A stretch of 11,841 bases of DNA from Candidatus Bathyarchaeota archaeon (GCA_003662715.1 QMYO01000021.1:1-11841); one strand, 5' to 3'. Shown: positions 1 to 7,815, numbered from the stretch's first letter. Notes: a model not told the origin generated them from the letters alone. Numbers and translations are program-made.

Positions 1-14
1 ATGCCATACTCTGC

Positions 15-19
15 GAGGT
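15..19 (+). promoter_or_regulatory. Shine-Dalgarno site of the giant surface protein gene
   Basis: GAGGT lies 6 bases before the ATG at 26. It is complementary to the CCUCC-type 3' end of archaeal 16S rRNA. Site and spacing support this ATG as the true start, and the signal peptide begins directly at it. The promoter itself lies upstream of the window. Confidence 0.75.
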
Positions 20-25
20 TATAAT

Positions 26-3000
26 ATGAAATTATACAAACACAATTGTCTATCCATACTCATAATATCCTTAATGATTATCTATTCACTAATCACACCT
101 CCATCAATCCTAGCCCAAGAAAAGCCACCAGAAGAGCCCCCTGAAGAACCACCAGAAGAAAAACCATGGTGGAAAGATGAACAAATTAACGGAACCTTTA
201 TTTTTTGGGACAAGCAACACAACGTTTCACAAGAATCATGGAGCTGGATAAGCCAAGCTTGGGAGTTCGGACCGTTCCCCAGCTTTGAAATTTATCTTCT
301 AAACGGAACCAAAGTAACCGACACCAATTACGTTCCACTCGGCGAACCTTTCAAGATTGTTATAGATGTTAAGAAAACGATATTCACTGGAAACATGACT
401 CTGGGACGGGCTGGAGTCAACTGGCACGCAGATCTGAGGACCAAAAATGGAAGCGAAACTGGTTTTGCACATAGTAGGATGGTGTACATTAATGAGATGG
501 TCACGCCGTACTGGAATGAGTCTGATACGTGGCATATAGAAAGCTTTGTCTTCAACGAAAGTGAAACTTTAGCGCCTCCAGGAGAGCCTTTACCTCCTAT
601 GGAAAAGGGTGGAGAAGTCAGCTTCTACCAATTCGATGAAAATGCAAGCAAAGTTATAGAAACTAATGAAAGATGGAAAATTGAGATAGTTGGTTCTTTC
701 AATGCCACAACAACTCCTATCGGTCCTTTCTGGGTTGATCTTGAAGTGACAGATTCATGGGACAACTGGATTGACTTCGGCTACTCAGCTTGGGTCGGTA
801 AAGTGTCACCTCATCGCATGATAGCTGTGGGCAAACCTGGACTCACATTCGGTGGTTTCAAGGACACATGGACTTTTGAAAAGCTGGATATGGAAAACAA
901 CCCTGTATACTCCGTTTCTAGAGGCGCACCTTGGAAAATGAGAATTAACGTTACTTCTTCTGACCTAAAAAACGTAACTATTGCATTTGAGCTTGATTGG
1001 GGCGTAAAAACTTATGTTAATGTTACCGGCTGGTATGAAGAGGTGGTAACCGAATACGGCGGATGGGTTTATAACGAAACTTCTGGAACCTACGAATGGA
1101 ACAGCACGATACCTGTCACCCGCACCAAGCAAGTATATGGTCCACATCTCGAGGAACGCTGGACCAATGTACAACATGAACGTTGGGTGAATGTTACTCG
1201 TTCTTACTGGGACCCTGAAACAGGTCAAGAAAAATACGAAAATTTCACAGAGTTTGTCCCGGAAAAAATGTTTCTGATTTATGATCATACAACTCAAAGT
1301 TTCATGGTTAAACAAGGTTATTCGTACTGGTCCTATGACCCTGAACTTCACATGGATCGAGACTATCTGGTTTTGTATCCTTTGAATACTTCTGACCCAA
1401 CTACTCGCTTCTTCAACCTATCCATAAACGATTGCAGCGTACAGCAACCCGAACCCGACAAATACGTAATAGAATTTGTAGGTTCCTTCTCCAACACAAC
1501 CTATTCCGATAGAGATGAGTACTGGATTCAGGAACCGATGGTATACAACAGTTATGGTCGACTATGGGCTGACTGGGAGACATTTACTCCGAGCGATTTC
1601 CAAATTGCCGTGGATAAGCTAGTGGCGATCACAACCATAATTGACAAGGATGGTCGAGAGGCAAAGATGTGGATGTTCCAAGTAAACCCGGGCGATTTCT
1701 TCATAATTCAAAGCAAGCTGCAAGGAGCAAACGTGAAGTACACGGATATTGATGGCGTTGGCGTTGTCTTCCGCACTGGCGAAGGCAGATGGGATTCTGA
1801 AACAGAAAACTACTGGTCTGACGTGGAGATTAGACTTGTTTATGACCTAACTACGGGCGAGCAGAGTTCGGTTACTTACAATTGGACTCGTAAGGATGTT
1901 TATGTTTATGGACCGCACAAGGGATGGGAACTTGTAAACAAGACGGATTGGCATGAGGAATACAACGAAACCACAGGCGAGTGGGAGTGGGTGAAAAGTC
2001 CATATCTTGAGTGGAATGAGACAATAATTACAGACTGGCATTGGGAACACCTCAGTCTCAATCAGACAGAGTACCGTATTGACCCGAACTCTCCAAACGT
2101 GTGGATTAACATGGACGAAAAATGGGTTCCAGACGAAGACCCCGCTTTTAGAATACCCGTCTCCTACGCTGAACTGAACTCCGCAAACATATCCCTCATA
2201 GATGGAGTAGTCACTGTTAGGCTGAATGTAACTTTCTCGCCAGAGGCTCCTCAAAGAAACTATTGGTGGGAACTAGGCTTCAAAAACATGACATTCAGCA
2301 GAGATTGGAGTTCAGGCTGGGGCGAGCACACGGTCACTGAATGGACCTCTGAATCAGTTTATTACGTAAACGGCACAGCCACTGGCAACCAACCATGGTA
2401 TGTAACTCGTCCTTCAATGCCGCTTTACACAATCTACAACGGAACAAGATACAGGCTGGAGGAAGCTCCTTACATCACTATTGATGGCAACGATCTGCTC
2501 ATAAAGACGCGGACACAATATGATTGGTGGAGAGGAGAAGAGTATACGGAATATTTGTTCCGTGATCCATACGACCCTCAGCTTGGAACAGAGCCAAGAT
2601 ATTATGAGCTAATGAATGGAACCAAAATATACGTGACAGAAGCATACCAGGTCTTAATTCGCACCCTCACTTTGAACGCCACTGGAGCATACAAATTCGA
2701 TGGCGCGAACGTCATACCCATACCCAACGGAACCGTTTTCAGCACTTTTATGGATCACGCCGAGCAAGACTGGTCTAAGAGCTACTGGGATCCAGAGCTG
2801 GATCGTGACGTTGCTCCATACTATTATGAACTTCTCAACGGCACCCGCATCTACAGAGATGAAGGGTTCGAAATCCAAAATTACAACATGACCACCAACC
2901 GTTGGGAACTGTCTTATCCCGTATATACGGAAAACGCAACATCTCTGCTGGTTGACCGTGCTGGACAAGGAGTCATGTTAAACCACACAACCGTTGTTCT

Positions 3001-6000
3001 ACTCAGAGAATCCAATAGTTGGTGGCAACCTCTTCCCGACGGCACTGGATATTATCTTGTAATGAAAAATGGCACCCGTATCATCTATTCTGGGGCAAGT
3101 CCTCCATGGGAGGTTCCAGATGAAGAACGCATAGCCACCATAAATGGCATAAGCTATCAGGTTGGCTCGCCCACAGATTATTATCGTGGCACTTATCAGG
3201 GCAAATCTCTCATGATCCGAGGAGGGGGATGGGAAGGCTTTGTACATCCCTTCTATTACACGGACCTCGGCATTCCAGGCGGAGTGATGTATGAATTGCC
3301 ATATCCAGGAGCTATGGCCATGTCTTGGTGGGATTTGGAAGGCATTGAATCCGAGGGCCACAAATTGAAAACTGTCATGTCGTTCACGGTTGACAACGTT
3401 AAATATAGGCTATACTTAAGCGAAGACAAACTTGACTACTATATAATTGTGGATGGAAATCGTGTTAATGTTGCTTGGCCTAAAAAGGACTTTAGATATT
3501 ACTACGCTAAGATAAATGGAGAAGAACACTGGGATCTAACACAAATCGGATGGATTCTTCAACTCGGCACGTTTTCAGATAAATCGGGACAGTTTAATTC
3601 TGCTATGTCATTCGTGACACAAACAGGATACGATCCTATGACTCTGATATGGGATGAATATAACAAATATGGCTATGACAGGGAAAACTCAACCGTCTAC
3701 CTCACAGCCCTTAATGGCACGAGATATGATATCCATTCTGGAATCTATATAACAGTGTGGGAAGTTCAGATAGGCAATGAAACATACTACACCACAGACG
3801 ACCATGAACAGTGGGAGGATGTATATAACAACCAAACAGGCGAAATGCTGCATAAGTCATACATTAGGTGTTTAGATGGAACTAAAGTATACTTCGACTG
3901 GGAAACAAAACCAGCCAGCTGGACCAACGAAATCCACATTCAATTACACGGAACAAACTACACAAGAATAATTCCGTTCAATTGGCAAATGCAACCCGTT
4001 TTCGACACAGTCTACATATTTAACATAACTATTCCAGCCTTGCCAGGAGATCCAAATCACACGAATGTCTTTTACGAAGACGGAACTGAAGTACCTGTGG
4101 GGGCTTCCTTTAAGACGTTTGGTACTAGCCGTGGACCTGGCACGCAAGGTGAATATGACTATTCTGATGGAACTCTGCTTTGGGCATGGCTGCCGGGCAT
4201 CGAGGCTCCATGGAATAAAAGCATGTGGGTAAATTACTTTACAGCTTTAAATGGCACGCGCATCTACTGTCAAGACTTTGGTTGGAGAGGCGATTCTTGG
4301 GATGTTTTTAAACGTTGGGACTTCATCAACGGTGATCCAAATGCTGGAAACAGAACCGCAGGAGTTGTTGAAGGCGGATACGCTGTGTATCTGAACGACA
4401 CCATAAGGCTTGATGTTACAACTCCACATCCTCAAGGAGGACAGCCCGATATGTATCTCGTAATGAAGAATGGCACCTACTTCACTGTGCATTTGATTCA
4501 CGAAATAGGCAGCTACCTCACGGTCATAAACAATAACACTTATCTGTTCAGGGATGTGGTGACCTACTACAACCTCACAGATTCAGGTATTACATACAAC
4601 ATAGTTGATCCTTTCAACCCTGACCCTAATCATATACTGACTCCAACCATGCACAATGTTCCAGTGATCAATCCTGACCGTATGACTTGGCTCTGGATGA
4701 ACGCCACAACCGATACGGTGCTTCAGGATGTTCAAGGCTATTATCTCATAAATGCTACAGACTATACACGATTAAATCTAACCTCAGTCAACAGTTGGTG
4801 GAATTTAACTGAAAGTGTTAGAAAAGACGTGTTTCGTGGCGTATGGGAAATAGAAGAGGGTCAGCCGAGATTCAACATAACGATTAACGGTCAACAATAC
4901 TTTGTGGTCGACCCTAGCCCAGTTATGGATCGATGGGACGGAGAATGGGCTGTAGAGCAGACATATAGATATCCCAAGTCGCTTTCCATCACTCTGGGTG
5001 GAATAAACTATACTATTGATTTATTCGAAGGATCATGGTGGAGACATGACCTCCGTTGGAGACGCTACGAAACCATCACGTTGCCTAATGGAACAACGCT
5101 TGAGGTGGATGAACAAGGTCGATGGAAACCCGCTTATCAAGTTCAGATAGGCACAGAAGTACTTAACATTCAATTGAAGGATATGAACATCTACAAGAGA
5201 CACACGGTGTGGGGCGAAGTCTACCGCTGGATGCTGACCGACCTAAACGTGCACAGTATTCAATCAGTAGGAGACTTAGTTGTAGGCACACCAGAATGGG
5301 GAATGTGGGGAATCCGAGCTTTCAACATAGTCCCAGAAACCGGAGCAGTTGACTTAGACGGAAACTTAAACACCACAGACGACCAATACTTCGTGAGGAG
5401 AATACACCAAGGATCTGACATGTGGAACAAAACTGAAGACCGAATGTTCGTGGAACTCGTATGGGACCCAAATGCTTCCATGATTGACGATGAAATTCAC
5501 ATCGGAGCGTGGATGGGCAAAGTTCACGTCTTATGGAGCTTCGAGTGGAATGAAACCTACATCTGGTATTACGCATCCAACATGACTGCTGTTAACTCAG
5601 CGACGTTACAACAAATAAACGCCACCCTAAGAGACAGCATAACTGGATTGCCTAATCCAGGTTATTGGGACATAGCATACATGATTGAAAACGTCACATG
5701 GACTGACATTTTGGCTAAAGCTGAGAGAGAAAACTGGGATTGGATTAAGGACAACAAGAACGAGTGGGAGTGGATGTGGTTTGGTACCCAGCAAGACTTC
5801 ATGACAAGCTGGATTGAAAACAACTCGAGACAAATGGCTGGAATAGGATTACGCTACGAGTTCGCAGGATTATCCCTCTACAACAACACTGAACAAACCC
5901 ACTTCTTCATGCCAAAAAACGTGGGCAACATCACCTTCGTGACGCCTGGAGAAGCTTTTGGAAACATGAACGCTACTGGCGAGATGATAGTTCCTGGAAA

Positions 6001-6988
6001 CGAAACAATCACTTTCGGAGTCACATACACTGATGTAAACGGAACCCTCTTCCCATTCAGTGAAGAAAGGTCTATGTGGGGATGGTGGGATAGAGTAATC
6101 TACGGCGCAGACTTTGATGCTCCAGACTTCACGAAGAAGCCCACTGAATCCACGATTGACGAAATGTCGTTTGCAATTCACTTCAGCGCTAACATCACCA
6201 ACGATGAATTAAACAATGAAGCGTCTATGAAGATTGATCAGAACATAGGAAACTGGGAATTAGACCATGACGTAATAGATGGTAGACAAAAAAACGTCAG
6301 CGGCACCATGGTTTACCTAAGAGGCAACGATGTACTTTTGAACCGAAGCCTAGCCATAAACTACTACGTTACAGCATTCACTGGCATAGCTTGGGAAGTC
6401 AAGGACGAAAAAGGCTCAACCGTAAATAATAACAACGTCACAGAATCCTCCCGCTTCGACGTAGCATCAAAACTAGCCAACGCAAGCTTCGCCACCGTAA
6501 AGCTAGGCAGCACCTATGACTGGAGCAAGCCAGTCGCCGTTAACGACACAATCCGCACCTTCAACGTCACCAGCAAAACCACCCCAATAGGAGCGTTTAA
6601 AGCCAGCTTCGAATCTGAGTCAGGTAAGTCCTCAGCAGGCTTCGACATATCCGCCATGATGTACTTCCTTTCTGTAGGATTCTCAAGATGGGACGGATAC
6701 GCAGTTTACAACGACCCAGAGGTCGCATTTCTCATAAGCACAGGAGCTCTTGCGCCTCCAGAAGGAGGATTCATGGAACAACTGGCGCAGAATTGGTGGA
6801 TCTTCGTGCTGATAGGCTCTGTAGCAGCTGTGGCAGTGATCTTAGTTGTCTTCCGTGCTAAAGTGAAAAGTGGTCTGCTGCGTTTACGACAATCGATTGG
6901 ATCAGTGTTACATCGAGGAAAGGGAGCAAAAAGTCCGAGTCCTGAAAAGCCACCGAGATTAAAGGGAAATCCAAAAAATCTCGGATAA
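26..6988 (+). CDS. Giant sequon-rich, membrane-anchored cell-surface (S-layer-like) protein
   Basis: This 2320-residue protein is predicted to be exported and held in the membrane by its C-terminus. Residues 1-30 form a signal peptide (basic start, hydrophobic core at about 9-24, likely cut after ILA30). Residues 34-45 are three PPEE units that look like a stalk. Residues about 90-740 contain a domain in roughly three divergent copies. Residues about 800-1710 carry many hairpin-like motifs around N-G-T turns. A juxtamembrane module precedes the anchor and includes a WDGYAVYNDPEV motif at 2222. One transmembrane helix (about 2257-2276) is followed by a basic tail of 44 residues. I count about 78 N-x-S/T sequons, mostly N-x-T, which is several times chance expectation. 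Trp and Tyr are very frequent, and only three Cys (470, 1282, 1415) remain after signal removal. I see no catalytic motif. A structural S-layer or adhesin-like role is inference; a secreted enzyme with unfamiliar folds is not excluded. The gene stands alone, with a T-rich terminator after it. Confidence 0.9.
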   Translation: MKLYKHNCLSILIISLMIIYSLITPPSILAQEKPPEEPPEEPPEEKPWWKDEQINGTFIFWDKQHNVSQESWSWISQAWEFGPFPSFEIYLLNGTKVTDTNYVPLGEPFKIVIDVKKTIFTGNMTLGRAGVNWHADLRTKNGSETGFAHSRMVYINEMVTPYWNESDTWHIESFVFNESETLAPPGEPLPPMEKGGEVSFYQFDENASKVIETNERWKIEIVGSFNATTTPIGPFWVDLEVTDSWDNWIDFGYSAWVGKVSPHRMIAVGKPGLTFGGFKDTWTFEKLDMENNPVYSVSRGAPWKMRINVTSSDLKNVTIAFELDWGVKTYVNVTGWYEEVVTEYGGWVYNETSGTYEWNSTIPVTRTKQVYGPHLEERWTNVQHERWVNVTRSYWDPETGQEKYENFTEFVPEKMFLIYDHTTQSFMVKQGYSYWSYDPELHMDRDYLVLYPLNTSDPTTRFFNLSINDCSVQQPEPDKYVIEFVGSFSNTTYSDRDEYWIQEPMVYNSYGRLWADWETFTPSDFQIAVDKLVAITTIIDKDGREAKMWMFQVNPGDFFIIQSKLQGANVKYTDIDGVGVVFRTGEGRWDSETENYWSDVEIRLVYDLTTGEQSSVTYNWTRKDVYVYGPHKGWELVNKTDWHEEYNETTGEWEWVKSPYLEWNETIITDWHWEHLSLNQTEYRIDPNSPNVWINMDEKWVPDEDPAFRIPVSYAELNSANISLIDGVVTVRLNVTFSPEAPQRNYWWELGFKNMTFSRDWSSGWGEHTVTEWTSESVYYVNGTATGNQPWYVTRPSMPLYTIYNGTRYRLEEAPYITIDGNDLLIKTRTQYDWWRGEEYTEYLFRDPYDPQLGTEPRYYELMNGTKIYVTEAYQVLIRTLTLNATGAYKFDGANVIPIPNGTVFSTFMDHAEQDWSKSYWDPELDRDVAPYYYELLNGTRIYRDEGFEIQNYNMTTNRWELSYPVYTENATSLLVDRAGQGVMLNHTTVVLLRESNSWWQPLPDGTGYYLVMKNGTRIIYSGASPPWEVPDEERIATINGISYQVGSPTDYYRGTYQGKSLMIRGGGWEGFVHPFYYTDLGIPGGVMYELPYPGAMAMSWWDLEGIESEGHKLKTVMSFTVDNVKYRLYLSEDKLDYYIIVDGNRVNVAWPKKDFRYYYAKINGEEHWDLTQIGWILQLGTFSDKSGQFNSAMSFVTQTGYDPMTLIWDEYNKYGYDRENSTVYLTALNGTRYDIHSGIYITVWEVQIGNETYYTTDDHEQWEDVYNNQTGEMLHKSYIRCLDGTKVYFDWETKPASWTNEIHIQLHGTNYTRIIPFNWQMQPVFDTVYIFNITIPALPGDPNHTNVFYEDGTEVPVGASFKTFGTSRGPGTQGEYDYSDGTLLWAWLPGIEAPWNKSMWVNYFTALNGTRIYCQDFGWRGDSWDVFKRWDFINGDPNAGNRTAGVVEGGYAVYLNDTIRLDVTTPHPQGGQPDMYLVMKNGTYFTVHLIHEIGSYLTVINNNTYLFRDVVTYYNLTDSGITYNIVDPFNPDPNHILTPTMHNVPVINPDRMTWLWMNATTDTVLQDVQGYYLINATDYTRLNLTSVNSWWNLTESVRKDVFRGVWEIEEGQPRFNITINGQQYFVVDPSPVMDRWDGEWAVEQTYRYPKSLSITLGGINYTIDLFEGSWWRHDLRWRRYETITLPNGTTLEVDEQGRWKPAYQVQIGTEVLNIQLKDMNIYKRHTVWGEVYRWMLTDLNVHSIQSVGDLVVGTPEWGMWGIRAFNIVPETGAVDLDGNLNTTDDQYFVRRIHQGSDMWNKTEDRMFVELVWDPNASMIDDEIHIGAWMGKVHVLWSFEWNETYIWYYASNMTAVNSATLQQINATLRDSITGLPNPGYWDIAYMIENVTWTDILAKAERENWDWIKDNKNEWEWMWFGTQQDFMTSWIENNSRQMAGIGLRYEFAGLSLYNNTEQTHFFMPKNVGNITFVTPGEAFGNMNATGEMIVPGNETITFGVTYTDVNGTLFPFSEERSMWGWWDRVIYGADFDAPDFTKKPTESTIDEMSFAIHFSANITNDELNNEASMKIDQNIGNWELDHDVIDGRQKNVSGTMVYLRGNDVLLNRSLAINYYVTAFTGIAWEVKDEKGSTVNNNNVTESSRFDVASKLANASFATVKLGSTYDWSKPVAVNDTIRTFNVTSKTTPIGAFKASFESESGKSSAGFDISAMMYFLSVGFSRWDGYAVYNDPEVAFLISTGALAPPEGGFMEQLAQNWWIFVLIGSVAAVAVILVVFRAKVKSGLLRLRQSIGSVLHRGKGAKSPSPEKPPRLKGNPKNLG
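332..2239 (+). repeat. Divergent domain repeats in the N-terminal third of the giant protein
   Basis: Related strands recur in the protein. The pattern V-x-x-G-x-P/F-[FW]-K-like is seen at residues 103 (VPLGEPFKIVIDV), 297 (VSRGAPWKMRINV) and 553 (VNPGDFFIIQSKL). A second strand, W/Y-x-I-E-x-V-G-S-F followed by a sequon, is seen at 217 and 480, with a weaker counterpart at 728 (VVTVRLNVTFS). A VYGPH motif followed by a Trp-rich sequon stretch also occurs in both the second and third units. The alternating hydrophobic pattern suggests beta-sandwich (Ig-like) modules, which is inference. The units are about 190-260 residues long and diverged beyond DNA-level similarity. Confidence 0.55.
2426..5125 (+). 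repeat. Array of N-G-T hairpin motifs in the central part of the giant protein
   Basis: A short motif, aromatic-x-L/I-x-N-G-T-[RK]-[IYV]-Y, recurs with the Asn or Asp at residues 805, 864, 938, 1015, 1230, 1284 (D-G-T) and 1409; an isolated copy is at 93. Looser versions occur at 901, 1040, 1164, 1482, 1621 and 1688. Several neighbouring copies are about 73-77 residues apart. The copies at 864 and 938 share longer flanks: each is preceded by a D-P-x-L segment and then a YYEL strand. Most copies are themselves sequons. The pattern of strand, tight Asn-Gly turn, strand suggests repeated beta-hairpins. I do not recognise a named repeat family. Confidence 0.6.
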
Positions 6989-6994
6989 ATCAAA

Positions 6995-7010
6995 CTTTTT
7001 CTTATTTTTC
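6995..7010 (+). terminator. T-tract terminator after the giant protein gene
   Basis: Seven bases after the TAA stop lies a run with two five-T tracts separated by CTTA (T at 6996-7000 and 7005-7009). Archaeal RNA polymerase terminates at such T-rich tracts without needing a hairpin. The position right after a 7-kb gene and before a separate promoter-like region supports this reading. Confidence 0.6.
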
Positions 7011-7061
7011 CATAGAATAAGTTTTAACTTACCGAGTTTCGCCAAATTAGCCTTTAAAGAC

Positions 7062-7068
7062 ATATAAA
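7062..7068 (+). promoter_or_regulatory. Candidate TATA box for the small unknown gene
   Basis: ATATAAA with A-rich sequence just before it (TTTAAAGAC) resembles an archaeal TATA element with a purine-rich BRE. It would place transcription start near 7090, on top of the inverted repeat at 7087-7105. A second TATA-like string, TCTATAAAG, lies at about 7104-7112, so the start could instead be near 7134. Confidence 0.4.
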
Positions 7069-7086
7069 CCATTGTCGTGTTTGGGA

Positions 7087-7105
7087 AGATGATGCTCCAT
7101 CATCT
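7087..7105. promoter_or_regulatory. Perfect 8-bp inverted repeat with a 3-base loop
   Basis: AGATGATG (7087-7094), loop CTC, then CATCATCT (7098-7105) is an exact inverted repeat. It lies about 25 bases after the TATA candidate, so it could be an operator over the transcription start or a small hairpin in the leader RNA. It could also be a backup terminator for the preceding gene, because a run of five T (7123-7127) follows. The sequence alone cannot decide between these. Confidence 0.4.
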
Positions 7106-7209
7106 CTATAAAGCATGCACTATTTTTGACTTCGGAATCTGAAGAATCAACAGCGTTTATACGTATACAAGAAACAATTGATTTCCGATTTATGACGTAT
7201 GGGTGCGTT

Positions 7210-7214
7210 AGGAG
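7210..7214 (+). promoter_or_regulatory. Shine-Dalgarno-like AGGAG that favours the GTG start at 7222
   Basis: AGGAG ends 7 bases before GTG at 7222, good archaeal spacing. The reading frame stays open further upstream to a TTG at 7126 and an ATG at 7192, but I see no comparable site before either. Confidence 0.4.
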
Positions 7215-7221
7215 TGTCTTT

Positions 7222-7668
7222 GTGGTGGTGTTACGTCTAAACTCTAAGCTAGCTGGCTTCTGCGATAACAACGCCATAGAAGTATGTGGTATTCCTCTAA
7301 AAAGAAACACCTTAACTAAGTTGAAGAAAAAAGCGAAGCGCTTGAGAGTTTGGTTTAGCCACCTAAAAAAAGATGAGCGTAGACTCCTAAACCTTGTGAT
7401 AGCGGTCGTGGAAAGAGTCAAAAGCTCCCTCTTAGCTAAAATCCTTACACCCATTGTGAAAAGATTACTAGAAGCCATGGGAAATCCACAAACCGTTTTC
7501 AAAATCTTAATGGGCGAAGTTGCCTACAAAATGATAAAAGACGGACTCATCCTAGCCCGAAAAATCAGTCAAATAGCTCTAAACTGGGGAAACAAATCAG
7601 CCACCAAATGGCTTCTAGACACCAACTTCATACAATATTTAAGCATAATGGACCTAAACAAGCCATAA
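7222..7668 (+). CDS. Small basic helical protein of unknown function (WGNKSA motif)
   Basis: With the GTG start at 7222 the product is 148 residues; from TTG 7126 it would be 180. The start is uncertain, and the confident part begins near the TTG at 7321, where a Lys-rich helix opens. The second half is amphipathic and basic. Visible segments are R-V-W-F-S-H-L, then a K-D-E-R-R-L-L-N helix, a V-K-R-L-L-E-A-M-G helix, A-R-K-I-S-Q-I-A and W-G-N-K-S-A, ending D-T-N-F-I-Q-Y-L. I have the impression that similar short proteins with a WGNKSA-type C-terminus occur in uncultured archaea, but I cannot name a family. There is no signal peptide or clear membrane span. It is flanked by gaps of 233 and 147 bases, so it is probably transcribed separately. 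Confidence 0.6.
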   Translation: MVVLRLNSKLAGFCDNNAIEVCGIPLKRNTLTKLKKKAKRLRVWFSHLKKDERRLLNLVIAVVERVKSSLLAKILTPIVKRLLEAMGNPQTVFKILMGEVAYKMIKDGLILARKISQIALNWGNKSATKWLLDTNFIQYLSIMDLNKP

Positions 7669-7698
7669 AATGCATGCCAATAATTCCTAATACCTTAA

Positions 7699-7797
7699 CT
7701 TGAGCAGGAGCACAGAACACCCAAATCAACCATCAACTTAGCAATACATGTAAAAAAGCAGTTGGAAATAGAAGCAGGACCTGACCATGGAAAATAG
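7699..7797 (+). other. Start-less reading frame resembling part of an AbrB-type domain (possible remnant)
   Basis: The 147-base gap before the ribbon-helix-helix gene holds a short open frame with no ATG, GTG or TTG usable as a start. It contains STINLAIHVKKQLEIEAG. The second half resembles the strand-helix-turn of SpoVT/AbrB domains (I-P-x-x-V-R-K-x-L-x-I-x-x-G-D), with the usual final G-D here read as G-P-D. It could be a decayed AbrB-like antitoxin or regulator, or chance. I saw no convincing TATA box in this gap. Confidence 0.2.
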
Positions 7798-7815
7798 AAA
7801 AGATCGGTTGAGGTA

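Noticed and set aside
965..3361. Several minus-strand frames of 100-135 codons inside the giant gene
   Set aside because: They are antisense shadows of a long biased reading frame. The + strand frame is continuous, has a signal peptide and anchor, and explains the sequence.
26..6988. Idea that the giant protein is the oligosaccharyltransferase or a large glycosidase
   Set aside because: It has only one C-terminal membrane helix and no WWDYG, and I could identify no glycosidase active-site signature. The WW doublets are scattered and not in an STT3 context.
7047..7502. 151-codon reading frame on the minus strand opposite the small unknown gene
   Set aside because: It is antisense to the better-supported + strand gene, reads as a low-quality composition rich in S, T, R and F, and has no visible ribosome site.
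7670..7677. ATGCAT/GCATGC palindrome just after the small unknown gene, with GCATGC also at 7113-7118
   Set aside because: Six-base palindromes are too common to interpret, and the two sites share no further flanking sequence.
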